From assembly GCF_011068285.1 (NCBI RefSeq), contig NZ_CP049616.1, positions 2,522,501-2,586,500 on the forward strand: 64,000 nt of DNA. The letters run 5' to 3'. The DNA comes from Flagellimonas oceani. GTDB taxonomy: Bacteria; Bacteroidota; Bacteroidia; Flavobacteriales; Flavobacteriaceae. The position numbers were made by a program, and so were the translations under genes. Below, piece by piece: positions 47,297 through 56,658 of the stretch. The first letter of the stretch is position 1. Every line of letters starts with the position of its first letter. Below the pieces are notes generated by a model, which was given only the letters and a program-made list of their open reading frames with translations, had not been told where the DNA came from and searched no databases.

Positions 47297-47488
47297 ATGA
47301 ACAATCAAAATTGTAAAGTAGGCGCCGTAACACCGATTACAGGTTTAAGCCAAGCAGCTTCCATTTTGGAGGTGATGCACCAAAATTTTATGGAAAAAGC
47401 AGCCAGCGTTGCTGCAAAGGAAAATCAGTTGGATGAGTTTTTCAAAAGAAAGGCACAGAGCATCAAAAAGATTTTAGAAAGCCTATAA
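47297..47488 (+). CDS. 63-residue hypothetical protein
   Basis: A small soluble protein starting MNNQNCKVGAVTPITGLSQ and ending FKRKAQSIKKILESL; amphipathic helices are likely. An in-frame TTG at 47288 would add three residues. A promoter-like TATCTTTG lies just upstream. I recognise no family. It converges with pyrF with a 16-base gap. Confidence 0.6.
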   Translation: MNNQNCKVGAVTPITGLSQAASILEVMHQNFMEKAASVAAKENQLDEFFKRKAQSIKKILESL

Positions 47489-47504
47489 TCGGCATAGCTA
47501 TGAT

Positions 47505-48326
47505 CTATTTGATTTTGCTCAGTTCAATTTGCATTTCTTGCTGGATTTCGTATGCCTTTTTGGCAGCGGCTTCGGCAAAGTCATTGCCCGTTGATGCATA
47601 AATAATTCCTCTGGAAGAATTCACCAATAAACCTACATTTTTGGTGATTCCATACTTGCATACTTCTTGCAAACTACCTCCTTGTGCCCCCACGCCGGGA
47701 ACCAATAAAAAGCTCTCAGGTACAATTTTTCGAATATCTTCCAAGTAAGAAGCCTTTGTGGCCCCTACCACATACATCAATCGTTCTGAACCCTTGTACG
47801 TTTTGGAAACGGACAACACTTCTTTGTACAATTCCTGCCCATCAACATTTTTGGTCTGAAAATCAAATGCCCCTTGATTGGAAGTCAATGCCAACAATAT
47901 GGTGTGCCTGTCTTCAAATTCCAGAAAAGGCTCTACCGAATCTTTGCCCATATAAGGTGCAATGGTAATGGAATCAAACGCCATGGTCTCAAAAAAGGCC
48001 TTCGCATAGCGCGTGGAAGTATTTCCGATATCCCCACGTTTGGCATCGGCAATGGTGAAAATCTCAGGATGCTTGGTATTTAGATATTCCATGGTGCGCT
48101 CCAAGGACTTCCACCCCTCAATTCCATAGGCTTCGTAAAAGGCAATATTGGGTTTATAGGCCACACAATAGGAATGTGTAGCATCTATTATAGCTTTGTT
48201 GAAAGCGAAAATAGGGTCTTTTTCTTTTAGAAGATGTTCTGGAATTTTATCAATATCCGTATCGAGACCAACACAGAGGAATGATTTTTTTTGACGTATC
48301 TGGGCAATTAAATCTTCAATCTTCAT
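47505..48326 (-). CDS. pyrF: orotidine-5'-phosphate decarboxylase
   Basis: Final enzyme of UMP synthesis. 273 residues, the type 2 form. Motifs: [14 protein letters not shown] at the start, and the catalytic charged network in [17 protein letters not shown] (K and D residues). Followed by [13 protein letters not shown] and [11 protein letters not shown]. It is 42 bases downstream of prfA on the same strand, an order common in flavobacteria. Confidence 0.96.
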   Translation of the reverse strand: MKIEDLIAQIRQKKSFLCVGLDTDIDKIPEHLLKEKDPIFAFNKAIIDATHSYCVAYKPNIAFYEAYGIEGWKSLERTMEYLNTKHPEIFTIADAKRGDIGNTSTRYAKAFFETMAFDSITIAPYMGKDSVEPFLEFEDRHTILLALTSNQGAFDFQTKNVDGQELYKEVLSVSKTYKGSERLMYVVGATKASYLEDIRKIVPESFLLVPGVGAQGGSLQEVCKYGITKNVGLLVNSSRGIIYASTGNDFAEAAAKKAYEIQQEMQIELSKIK

Positions 48327-48368
48327 TTTGATGGATTCTCGACCTTACTGGAACTTGGTTTTAACAAC

Positions 48369-49445
48369 TTAAAATATCTCCGAAGCTTCTTTGAGTTTTT
48401 CCGTATTTTCCACCAACATCAACTCATCGATTATCTTTTGGACATCTCCATTGATGATATTCTGCAAATCGTAAAGTGTCAAACCAATTCGGTGATCGGT
48501 AACCCTTCCCTGTGGATAATTGTAGGTGCGGATTTTGGCCGAACGGTCACCACTGCTTACCTGTGAATTACGTTTTGCGGCATCCTCGGCCTGTTTTTTG
48601 GCCAATTCCATATCGTACAAACGTGCACGGAGCACCTTGAACGCTTTATCCTTGTTCTTGTGCTGGGATTTTTCATCCTGACATTGCGCCACGATACCTG
48701 TAGGTTCGTGGGTAAGTCGCACGGCAGAATAGGTCGTGTTCACCGACTGACCACCAGGCCCGGAAGAACAGAAATAATCTATCCGAACATCTTTGGGGTC
48801 TATCTGAACGTCGAATTCCTCCGCCTCAGGAATTACCATTACGGTTGCGGCACTGGTGTGTACCCTACCTTGGGTTTCGGTCTGTGGGACACGCTGTACA
48901 CGGTGTACGCCCGCTTCAAACTTCAAAGTTCCGTAGACATCTTCGCCGTTTACCTCAAAGTGAATTTCCTTGTATCCGCCACTGGTACCTTCGCTCAAAT
49001 CGATAACGTTGGTCTTCCAGCCTTTGGACTCGCAATATTTTGTGTACATACGGAACAGGTCACCTGCAAAAATACTGGCTTCATCTCCGCCCGTACCTGC
49101 ACGGATTTCCATGACAACGTTTTTGGCATCTTCTGGATCTTTAGGAATCAGAAGAAACTTGATTTCCTCTTCCAATTTGGGCAAGGCACTTTTGGCCTCG
49201 TCCAGCTGCATTTTGGCCATTTCCACCATTTCCGCGTCACTACCGTCCGAAATAATTTCCTCAGCCTCCTCTATGTTATTGGTAAGGGTTATGTATTCGT
49301 CGCGCTTGTCGCTCAGCAACTTAAGGTCCTTATACTCCTTGTTCAGTTTTACGTACCTTTTTTGGTCCGCGATAATATCTGGCTGTATGATCAGGTCCGA
49401 AACCTCATCAAAACGCTGTTTTACGATGTTGAGTTTGTCTAGCAT
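48369..49445 (-). CDS. prfA: peptide chain release factor 1
   Basis: Reads UAA and UAG stop codons and frees the peptide. 358 residues. The catalytic GGQ lies in [16 protein letters not shown]. The codon-reading tripeptide, PxT in RF1, reads PQT here ([14 protein letters not shown]), instead of the PAT of E. coli or PVT of Thermus. An RF1-type anticodon loop is otherwise intact. Neighbours are pyrF downstream and the DUF3570 gene upstream. Confidence 0.96.
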   Translation of the reverse strand: MLDKLNIVKQRFDEVSDLIIQPDIIADQKRYVKLNKEYKDLKLLSDKRDEYITLTNNIEEAEEIISDGSDAEMVEMAKMQLDEAKSALPKLEEEIKFLLIPKDPEDAKNVVMEIRAGTGGDEASIFAGDLFRMYTKYCESKGWKTNVIDLSEGTSGGYKEIHFEVNGEDVYGTLKFEAGVHRVQRVPQTETQGRVHTSAATVMVIPEAEEFDVQIDPKDVRIDYFCSSGPGGQSVNTTYSAVRLTHEPTGIVAQCQDEKSQHKNKDKAFKVLRARLYDMELAKKQAEDAAKRNSQVSSGDRSAKIRTYNYPQGRVTDHRIGLTLYDLQNIINGDVQKIIDELMLVENTEKLKEASEIF

Positions 49446-49514
49446 AAATCAATCCTCCTAATAGGAATGCGAATTTACGATTTTTTAGCGGGATTATTTT
49501 CTAACCAAATGAGG

Positions 49515-50810
49515 TCAGTTACCAACAAAAGTAGTCCCAAGCGTCACAATGAATGCATTTAGGCCATCACTCCGATCATATTGACTAAAACGGAGGTTGA
49601 TGGTTTTCAGCCCAAAGTTCAGAACTCGAGCACTTGTAAAAATATCCTTGTATTGCACCCCTACCCCATATTGATGGGCGTCGTAATCGGACAAATCATA
49701 GTCCGAAGTATAAAACTCGTAGGTGGACAACGCTTCTTCCTTCGGATAAAAATAATCCGCCGCAGTTTGGGTGTAGTATCGGTAACTGGGATATACCGTA
49801 AACTTATCCGAAAGTTTGACCGGGGCTTCCAGACTGGCGGTGTGCGAGTTTACGCCCCAATCGTCCCAATAAAAACGGTAATAGGAACGCAGGATCACCA
49901 AATCGCTCAAATAATAATTCAATCGACCACCGACAGGTATTTTGAAACGATTCTCGGGCAATTGCTCCACATTGTCCGCCAATTGAAACTCATCAATATA
50001 AAAATCCTCAAAATCCGAAAAGTAAACGCGCTGGAAAGGTGTACTCAACAACCCGTTCTGGGAAACCACATCCATAAAAAGTGCTCCTTGTAATTTTTGG
50101 CTCAATATCTGCGAAAAACTTAGTGAAAGCGAATACGAATTCCTGTTTTCCTTGTCAAACTCCGTAAAAATTGGGCTGTAGGTCCCATTTCCCGTAATGC
50201 GGTCATCAAAAAAGCCATTCCGCAGCTCTATGGGGTATTGCGAGTTCCATTTATCCAAAAACACACGACCGCTCAGGGTGATTTCGGTATTCTTTTCATT
50301 AAATAATTTGGTAAGGCTACCGCCAAATCCCAGGGAAAAGTAATCGTATTCCGATGAAAAGTAGGCATTGGCGCTCCAAATCGTGTTCCTGTCTTCGGAA
50401 CTATGCTGGTAACTTGGATTGATATAGACCAACATATCCTTTCGTGATTCTCCCGAAGAAGCATCAAAAGGGGTAACATTGAGTCCGCCGTCCAAAGGGT
50501 TGACATTACTGGATGATGCGGAAGTGTAGGCAGACAGGCCAACATCAACTGTTAAAATATCGTCTTCGTTCATGGGCATGCGCAGTACGATGCTGGAGGT
50601 GGCATCGGTCAATTCTTCTGTACCCTCCCCTCCTGTTACAGCGGCATTTTGCCCATCTTGATTGTAATAACTGAAAAGTAAATCTACCTCGCTTGCTTCC
50701 AAAACCCTACGCTGGTAGGAGTTGTCGCCTTGTTGAGACCAGCCGATGAATATCGTCAAAAAAAAGAAGATTACGGAAAAGGATTTTGTTGATCTGGACA
50801 ACTGAGTCAT
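49515..50810 (-). CDS. DUF3570 outer-membrane beta-barrel protein
   Basis: A 431-residue exported protein (signal ending GWSQ). Long stretches of alternating strands and many aromatic residues (LVILRSYYRFYWDDWG, NLRFSQYDRSDGLNAFI) indicate a large outer-membrane barrel. The start of the mature part (VDLLFSYYNQDGQNAAVTGG) fits DUF3570. It is the last gene of the Rieske/Trx/ApbE/DUF4266/DUF3570 cassette, 31 bases after DUF4266. It probably forms the outer-membrane component of that system. Confidence 0.88.
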   Translation of the reverse strand: MTQLSRSTKSFSVIFFFLTIFIGWSQQGDNSYQRRVLEASEVDLLFSYYNQDGQNAAVTGGEGTEELTDATSSIVLRMPMNEDDILTVDVGLSAYTSASSSNVNPLDGGLNVTPFDASSGESRKDMLVYINPSYQHSSEDRNTIWSANAYFSSEYDYFSLGFGGSLTKLFNEKNTEITLSGRVFLDKWNSQYPIELRNGFFDDRITGNGTYSPIFTEFDKENRNSYSLSLSFSQILSQKLQGALFMDVVSQNGLLSTPFQRVYFSDFEDFYIDEFQLADNVEQLPENRFKIPVGGRLNYYLSDLVILRSYYRFYWDDWGVNSHTASLEAPVKLSDKFTVYPSYRYYTQTAADYFYPKEEALSTYEFYTSDYDLSDYDAHQYGVGVQYKDIFTSARVLNFGLKTINLRFSQYDRSDGLNAFIVTLGTTFVGN

Positions 50811-50841
50811 GAGGTTTTAGGTTGATTAAGCTAGAATCTGG

Positions 50842-51051
50842 TCAATTACATCCGCATCCGCCCCCGGTTTTACCGCCATTGGCACCAGCCGAAGCCTCCC
50901 TGTAAATATGGAAATTGGTCTCGAACCGTTCACATGGCCTAGCGCTCAGTTGCATCTCTTCAGCGTTCACGTAGACTTTGTCGTATTCACGTACTACCAC
51001 GCAGGAACTGGAGAAAATCAAAAGCAACAATAAAAAAAGAGGTTTTCCCAT
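50842..51051 (-). CDS. DUF4266 small cysteine-tailed lipoprotein
   Basis: A 69-residue lipoprotein: lipobox SSSC (Cys17), a short acidic/basic part with Cys40, then a glycine-rich tail ending GGGCGCN (Cys66 and Cys68). That tail is the hallmark of DUF4266, from memory of the family. It sits between apbE (12 bases upstream) and DUF3570 (31 bases downstream). The tail looks suited to bind metal or to be modified, but no activity is known. Confidence 0.85.
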   Translation of the reverse strand: MGKPLFLLLLLIFSSSCVVVREYDKVYVNAEEMQLSARPCERFETNFHIYREASAGANGGKTGGGCGCN

Positions 51052-51063
51052 ACCATAAATGTA

Positions 51064-52059
51064 CTAATTCGTATCGAACATAATCCCTGAACTCCGATGA
51101 ACTTTGTTCTCGGAATCCACCACAACGGCCTCCACCCCATCAATCTGATTGATCATGTGCAGACCAACATCGCGCCCCATGGTAAAAACCGCGGTCGCCA
51201 AAGCATCGCACAACTCGGCCTGCTTGGCAAAAATGGATACACTGTTGACCCCCTTGGTCGGGTAACCTGTCCTTGGGTCAATAATGTGCGAATATTTTTC
51301 ACCGTTGAGCGTAATGTATTTTTCGTAGTTCCCTGAAGTGGCCACTGAGGATTCCACAACCGGCAACCAACTGAACACTTTATCCTTGCTAAGCGGGTTA
51401 GCTATCCCAACCAACCATTTTTCTCCCGTTACCTTGGTGCCCCATGTGGTGAGGTCGCCAGAGGCGTTTATGATTCCACCCTTAACGTCCTTTGACACCA
51501 ATAGCTCTTTGGCCTTATCGGCGGCATACCCCTTGCCAATGGCACCAAATCCGATTCGCATTCCCTTTTCCGGAAGGTAAACGGTTAGGTTATCCGTATC
51601 CAATTTGATTTTTTTGAATCCCACCTTTGACACGGAATTCTTGATTTCCGCCTCACTCGGCATCTTATCCATGGAACCATCAAACTTCCAGATATTGTCC
51701 ATGGACGCATAACTTATATCAAAAGCACCATCGGTTATTTCGGATATTTTGATGGCTCGCTCGATCAACCCAAAAAGCTCCTGGCTCACTTTGACAGGTT
51801 GAATCCCTGCATTTTTGTTGATGAGGGAGGTTTCCGAACTTTCGTCCCACGATGAAATAATTTTTTCTATCCTTTCAATTTCGGATACGGCTTCGTCTAT
51901 GTTGATGTAACCAATTTCCTCGTTTGGCGCCACCACGGTTATCTCGAACCGGGTACCCATTAATTTTAGGGTCTTTTTTACGGTAACGTCCGTTTGCCCC
52001 AACTGCCCGAACGACAGCAGGCAAGTAAGACTGCATGCTAGGGCAACGAGGGTTTTCAT
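51064..52059 (-). CDS. apbE: FAD:protein FMN transferase
   Basis: A 331-residue periplasmic enzyme (signal ending LSFGQ) that moves FMN from FAD to Ser/Thr of target proteins. Family motifs: MGTRFEITVV, IGKGYAADKAKELLV, GGIINASGDLTTWG, and HIIDPRTGYPTKGVNSV. It overlaps the thioredoxin gene by four bases. No Nqr/Rnf or FMN-binding domain protein lies nearby, so its target in this cassette is an open question. Confidence 0.92.
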   Translation of the reverse strand: MKTLVALACSLTCLLSFGQLGQTDVTVKKTLKLMGTRFEITVVAPNEEIGYINIDEAVSEIERIEKIISSWDESSETSLINKNAGIQPVKVSQELFGLIERAIKISEITDGAFDISYASMDNIWKFDGSMDKMPSEAEIKNSVSKVGFKKIKLDTDNLTVYLPEKGMRIGFGAIGKGYAADKAKELLVSKDVKGGIINASGDLTTWGTKVTGEKWLVGIANPLSKDKVFSWLPVVESSVATSGNYEKYITLNGEKYSHIIDPRTGYPTKGVNSVSIFAKQAELCDALATAVFTMGRDVGLHMINQIDGVEAVVVDSENKVHRSSGIMFDTN

Positions 52060-52493
52060 TTTAGAAATCTGTTTAAGGTCTTAATATATTTTTCGGGACT
52101 GGTGCGGGCCACAAAGCCGGTGGTGCCCAAAACATGTTGGTCCTTGTCCATTACCACCACTAACGGAAAATAACCCTTTGGGTTATATTTTTCGGCCAAG
52201 GATTTGTTCATTTTCAGCTTCTCCTCGGGCAGTTGGTTCTTCTTTTTTCTGGGAAAATCCGCATCGTAGAGCACATAATTTTCCAAAGCATAGGCCTTGA
52301 ACTCATTACTATCAAAAATATGTTTCTTTAAACGGATGCACGGGGCACACCAATCCGATCCCGAGAAAACCAGAACAATAGGTTTGTCCTCCGCAGACGC
52401 CTTCATAAGCGCGTCATCAAAACTTTCTTGCCATTGTTGTGCCTGAAGCATACCACAGCAAGCAAATAGAAGTATGTAGGTTATTATTTTCAT
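52056..52493 (-). CDS. periplasmic thioredoxin-like protein
   Basis: A 145-residue exported protein (signal MKIITYILLFACCGMLQAQ) with a thioredoxin fold and active site SDWCAPCIRLKK. It resembles the DsbD-C-terminal/thiol reductase class found in Bacteroidota (KYNPKGYFPLVVVMDKD). In the cassette it may keep the cysteines of the DUF4266 protein in the right redox state (inference). Its 3' end overlaps the apbE start. Confidence 0.88.
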   Translation of the reverse strand: MKIITYILLFACCGMLQAQQWQESFDDALMKASAEDKPIVLVFSGSDWCAPCIRLKKHIFDSNEFKAYALENYVLYDADFPRKKKNQLPEEKLKMNKSLAEKYNPKGYFPLVVVMDKDQHVLGTTGFVARTSPEKYIKTLNRFLK

Positions 52494-52512
52494 TCCATTT
52501 GGGACTTAAAAA

Positions 52513-52953
52513 CTATTCATAAACCCGTAACATGGAACCATCGAGTTCCGTATTATAAACCTTCAGCGCTTTAGCGGGGGTTCCATCCACTTGATTCAGC
52601 GGGGTTCCATCTTGGTCAAACCTTGAACCGTGCACATCGCAATAAAAAATACCGCCGCTCTGGTCCACAAAACGCACCTGATCATAGGATTGATGACTGC
52701 AAACTTGACTTGCCGCCACATATTCGCCCTGCAGATTTCTGGCAACTACCACCAAATTCTTTAAAATAAAACCACCGTTTTGGGAAAGATTGGATGCTTC
52801 TGCAGAAGTAAGGTCAATGGTAAAATCGACACCGGTGGGCTCCTCTACCAGATTTCCGTCAATTTCGTCCTTGGAACACCCTTGTAAACAGGGAAATGTG
52901 AGGGCAAAAGCGGCACCGGCTCCCAAACTTCGGAGAAACTCTTTTCTTTCCAT
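52513..52953 (-). CDS. Rieske [2Fe-2S] lipoprotein
   Basis: A 146-residue exported Rieske protein. Cluster ligands are CSH (Cys85, His87) and CDVH (Cys105, His108), followed by GSRFDQDGTPL. The N-terminus MERKEFLRSLGAGAAFALTF has a lipobox-like LQGC (Cys26), so it is probably anchored. A twin arginine is not seen (RK only). It starts the redox cassette, 49 bases downstream of purM. Confidence 0.88.
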   Translation of the reverse strand: MERKEFLRSLGAGAAFALTFPCLQGCSKDEIDGNLVEEPTGVDFTIDLTSAEASNLSQNGGFILKNLVVVARNLQGEYVAASQVCSHQSYDQVRFVDQSGGIFYCDVHGSRFDQDGTPLNQVDGTPAKALKVYNTELDGSMLRVYE

Positions 52954-53001
52954 AGCAATAAGGTTTATATATTAAAACGCTATTTCTGGAGAAATCGTAT
53001 G

Positions 53002-54180
53002 CTAGTATTCAAACTTGCCGTACGCGCTTTGGATGGTCAATTTTTTGCTTTCGGATGGTTCCACACGCCCGATGATCTGTGCGTCTACTTTAAAACTTTG
53101 GGAAATAGCGATAATGTCTTCCGCAACCTGCTCATCTACATACAGTTCCATTCGATGGCCACAGTTAAAAACTTGGTACATTTCTTTCCAATCTGTCCCC
53201 GATTGCTCTTGAATCAATTTGAACAAAGGCGGAATGGAAAACATGTTGTCCTTGATGATGTGGAGATTTTCCACAAAGTGAAGAATCTTGGTCTGGGCAC
53301 CGCCACTGCAATGCACCATTCCATGGATTTCTTTGGATGAATATTGCTCCAACACTTTTTTGATGATGGGCGCGTAGGTTCGCGTGGGCGACAACACCAA
53401 TTTACCTGCATCAAGCGGTGAATCGGGTACTGTATCAGTCAATTTTGTGTTGCCCGAATACACCAATTCCTCGGGAACGGACGCATCAAAACTTTCCGGG
53501 TATTTCTCGGCCAAATATTTTGAAAAAACATCATGGCGGGCGGAAGTCAGTCCATTACTGCCCATTCCTCCATTATATTCGGTTTCGTAACTCGCCTTTC
53601 CGAAGGAAGCCAAACCTACGATAACATCTCCGGCCTTGATATTGGCATTGTCAATGACGTTCTTGCGGTCCATTCTGGCCGTTACGGTGGAATCCACGAT
53701 GATGGTACGCACCAAATCACCCACATCTGCAGTTTCGCCCCCCGTGGAACGGATGGTAATCCCATGTTTGTCCAAATCGGAAATCAACTCTTCGGTACCA
53801 TTGATGATGGCCGAAATAACATCACCCGGAATCAAGTTTTTGTTCCGCCCAATGGTAGAAGAAAGCATAATATTATCGGTGGCACCAACGCAAATCAAAT
53901 CATCCACGTTCATGATAAGTGCATCTTGCGCAATCCCTTTCCATACCGAGACATCACCAGTTTCTTTCCAATACATGTATGCCAAAGACGATTTGGTTCC
54001 TGCACCATCGGCATGCATCACCAAACAATGCTCCTCGCTCCCTGTTAAATAATCGGGCACAATTTTGCAGAACGCTTTCGGGAATAGTCCTTTGTCAATG
54101 TTTTTTATGGCGTTGTGCACATCTTCCTTCGAGGCAGAAACACCTCGTTGCGCATATCTTTTACTGGTATCCGATGACAT
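53002..54180 (-). CDS. purM: phosphoribosylformylglycinamidine cyclo-ligase (AIR synthase)
   Basis: Makes AIR in purine synthesis. 392 residues, longer than the ~345 of E. coli. Motifs: RYAQRGVSASKEDV at the start, HADGAGTKSSLAYMYW, MNVDDLICVGATDN, STGGETADVGDLV, and MVHCSGGAQTKILHF. The sequence is divergent from E. coli PurM and resembles the flavobacterial form. It may share a transcript with the downstream redox cassette. Confidence 0.9.
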   Translation of the reverse strand: MSSDTSKRYAQRGVSASKEDVHNAIKNIDKGLFPKAFCKIVPDYLTGSEEHCLVMHADGAGTKSSLAYMYWKETGDVSVWKGIAQDALIMNVDDLICVGATDNIMLSSTIGRNKNLIPGDVISAIINGTEELISDLDKHGITIRSTGGETADVGDLVRTIIVDSTVTARMDRKNVIDNANIKAGDVIVGLASFGKASYETEYNGGMGSNGLTSARHDVFSKYLAEKYPESFDASVPEELVYSGNTKLTDTVPDSPLDAGKLVLSPTRTYAPIIKKVLEQYSSKEIHGMVHCSGGAQTKILHFVENLHIIKDNMFSIPPLFKLIQEQSGTDWKEMYQVFNCGHRMELYVDEQVAEDIIAISQSFKVDAQIIGRVEPSESKKLTIQSAYGKFEY

Positions 54181-54260
54181 ATGAAAGGTTTGGGCAAAAA
54201 TAACGGAAAGCCATCAAACTATTGATATGCTTTCCGTGTTTTCAATTTTTCTTGATCGTT

Positions 54261-56453
54261 CTATTTGGAAAACAACATTTCGCGGTATTTGGTAAATGGC
54301 CAAAACTCATCTGCGATCAATTTCTCCAAAGTATCGGAATGCTCTCTGATTTTTTCAAAATACGGTCTCACATTATTGCAATAGGCCTGGGCCTTTTTAT
54401 CCACGGCCGACATGCCATTGGCTCGCCTTCGGGCATCGGCCATTTCATCGGTCAATCTTTTGATTTCCACAATGTGCTCACCTATCTGCTCCAAAATGTT
54501 CAATTGCCCCTCGGCGACTTTTTTATGTGCCGCACCATAGACCTCTTTAAGTCCACTGATATTCTCCAACAACAAATTTTGATACTTGACGGCTGCGGGG
54601 ATGATATGGTTGTAGACCATTTCGCCCAATACCCGACCCTCTATTTGAATATGGAAGATGTAGGCTCCCAGCTCCACTTCCTTGTGGGCCTTGAGTTCCA
54701 CTTCGTTCATCACATCCATCTGCTTGAAAAGGTCGATACTCTCCTTTGCTGTGATTACTTGAAGGGCCTCCGGCGTATTTTTATTGAAGCTCAGCTTTCT
54801 TCTTCTGGCTTCTTCCTGCCATTCCACACCGTAACCATCACCCTCAAAACGGATGCGCTTGGAGGTTTTGATGTATTCGCGCAGCACATTGAAAACGGCT
54901 TCGTCCTTTTTGAGGTTTTTCTTGTCGATCAACACATCGACCTCTTTTTTAAAGTCGGTCAACTGCTTGGCCATGATCGTATTGAGCATGGTCATGGGCT
55001 TGGCACAGTTCATCTTTGCCCCTACGCCCCGCATTTCAAACTTGTTGCCCGTGAAAGCGAACGGCGATGTCCTGTTTCTATCGGTGTTGTCCAATAAAAT
55101 TTCGGGAATCTTCCCTACCACGTTGAGTTTGAGCTCTGTTTTTTCCTGTGGCGACAATTTTCCTTTGGAAACGCCCTCCAATTCGTCGAGCACATCGCTC
55201 AGTTGTTTTCCGATAAATATGGATATGATGGGCGGCGGTGCTTCGTTGGCACCCAACCGGTGATCATTGCTTGCGGAGGCAATTGACGCCCTTAACAACT
55301 CCTCGTAGGTATCCACCGCTTTGATGGTATTCACGAAAAACGTTAAAAACTGTAGGTTTTTCATGGGCGTTGAACCGGGACTCAACAGGTTGACCCCTGT
55401 ATCTGTGGCCAACGACCAGTTGTTGTGCTTGCCCGAACCATTGATTCCCGCAAATGGCTTTTCGTGGAACAGCACCGAAAAATTATATTTATCGGCAATC
55501 TCTTCCATCACATCCATCAACAATAGATTATGATCTACGGACAGGTTGGCTTCTTCAAAGACCGGGGCCAGTTCAAACTGGTTCGGGGCCACCTCGTTGT
55601 GACGGGTCTTCACCGGGATGCCAAGTCTGGTGCACTCTTTTTCCAGTTCGCTCATAAAGCCCAGCACCCTGGCGGGTATCACTCCAAAATAATGGTCGTC
55701 CAACTGTTGTCCCTTCGCGGAAAAACTTCCCACCAAGGTTCGTCCTGTCACGGAAAGGTCCAATCGGGAATTCACCAATGCTTTGTCTATCAAAAAGTAT
55801 TCCTGCTCCCACCCCAATGTGGCGTGGACCTTTCTCACATTTTTATCAAAATATTGTGCCACTCCGGTGGCGGCTTGGTCTACAGCCTGCAAAGCTCGAA
55901 GCAAAGGTGCCTTGTTATCCAATGCCTCTCCCGTATAGGCCACGAATATGGTAGGTATACAGAGCGTTGTTTTATAGATAAATGCCGGGGAGGTCGGGTC
56001 CCATGCGGTATATCCTCTTGCCTCGAAAGTATTTCGGATTCCACCGCTCGGAAAACTGGAAGCATCGGGCTCTTGCTGTACCAATTGTGCGCCCCCAAAC
56101 TTTTCCATGGCCTTGCCGTTTGGGAGAATATCAAAAAAAGCATCGTGCTTCTCCGCTGTTGCTCCCGTTAATGGTTGAAACCAATGCGTATAGTGCGTGG
56201 CTCCCATGGAGAGCGCCCATGCCTTCATGCCCTCCGCCACTTGGTCGGCAATTTTTCGGTCTATTTTGGTGCCTTGGAAAATGGCCGATTTTACTTTATC
56301 GAATGCTTCAGCTGTGAGAAATTGAAGCATCTTGTCTTCATTGAAAACATTTTTTGCGAATAGGTCCGATCTTTTACCGGTTTCATCAATATTGATATGT
56401 TCCCTATTGCGGCTTTCGACCAAAGCTTGAAATCTTGTTTTCGGCATATTCAA
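54261..56453 (-). CDS. glnN: glutamine synthetase type III
   Basis: A 730-residue GSIII that makes glutamine from glutamate and ammonium. Motifs: HYTHWFQPLTGATAEKHDAF, LGWEQEYFLIDKAL, TRHNEVAPNQFELAP, and FAGINGSGKHNNWSL (catalytic histidine region). GSIII is typical of Bacteroidota. It is divergent from a type II enzyme, separated by a ~205-base control region. Terminator not evident downstream before purM. Confidence 0.96.
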   Translation of the reverse strand: MNMPKTRFQALVESRNREHINIDETGKRSDLFAKNVFNEDKMLQFLTAEAFDKVKSAIFQGTKIDRKIADQVAEGMKAWALSMGATHYTHWFQPLTGATAEKHDAFFDILPNGKAMEKFGGAQLVQQEPDASSFPSGGIRNTFEARGYTAWDPTSPAFIYKTTLCIPTIFVAYTGEALDNKAPLLRALQAVDQAATGVAQYFDKNVRKVHATLGWEQEYFLIDKALVNSRLDLSVTGRTLVGSFSAKGQQLDDHYFGVIPARVLGFMSELEKECTRLGIPVKTRHNEVAPNQFELAPVFEEANLSVDHNLLLMDVMEEIADKYNFSVLFHEKPFAGINGSGKHNNWSLATDTGVNLLSPGSTPMKNLQFLTFFVNTIKAVDTYEELLRASIASASNDHRLGANEAPPPIISIFIGKQLSDVLDELEGVSKGKLSPQEKTELKLNVVGKIPEILLDNTDRNRTSPFAFTGNKFEMRGVGAKMNCAKPMTMLNTIMAKQLTDFKKEVDVLIDKKNLKKDEAVFNVLREYIKTSKRIRFEGDGYGVEWQEEARRRKLSFNKNTPEALQVITAKESIDLFKQMDVMNEVELKAHKEVELGAYIFHIQIEGRVLGEMVYNHIIPAAVKYQNLLLENISGLKEVYGAAHKKVAEGQLNILEQIGEHIVEIKRLTDEMADARRRANGMSAVDKKAQAYCNNVRPYFEKIREHSDTLEKLIADEFWPFTKYREMLFSK

Positions 56454-56658
56454 TAATTTTTAATTTTCAAATCTACAATTAAGAATTTAATAATTTAAAC
56501 TTCAAAAATTACTTTTTTTTCATTCAACCCTGATTAAAACAGGGGTAATATAAATAATAAAGACAAGTTTGTGATTTTACCCCCATAAAACATTGATAAT
56601 TAAATGAAAAAACTATTTTTGTTAATCATAAAATTGAGAACGATTAACTACCAGAATT
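56454..56658. promoter_or_regulatory. divergent control region of the two glutamine synthetases
   Basis: Toward the type II gene: TTG (56593-56595), an 18-base spacer, and TATTTTTG (56614-56621), a full promoter. Just upstream is ACCCCCATAAAA (56579-56590). Toward glnN: TAGATTTG on the minus strand (56468-56475). Between them lies an inverted repeat GGGGTAA (56542-56548) / TTACCCC (56577-56583) and a CCCTG/CAGGG hairpin. These are candidate operator sites for nitrogen control. Confidence 0.6.

Noticed and set aside
48660..49442. 260-codon plus-strand ORF
   Set aside because: Antisense to prfA, whose motifs are beyond doubt.
50842..51051. SAGAN in the DUF4266 protein as an ApbE flavinylation site
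   Set aside because: The acceptor Thr/Ser at the last position of the usual motif is Asn, so standard FMN attachment is not supported.
54222..55097. 291-codon plus-strand ORF opposite glnN
   Set aside because: Antisense shadow of type III glutamine synthetase; hydrophobic and H/F-rich composition typical of reverse reading; no family pattern.
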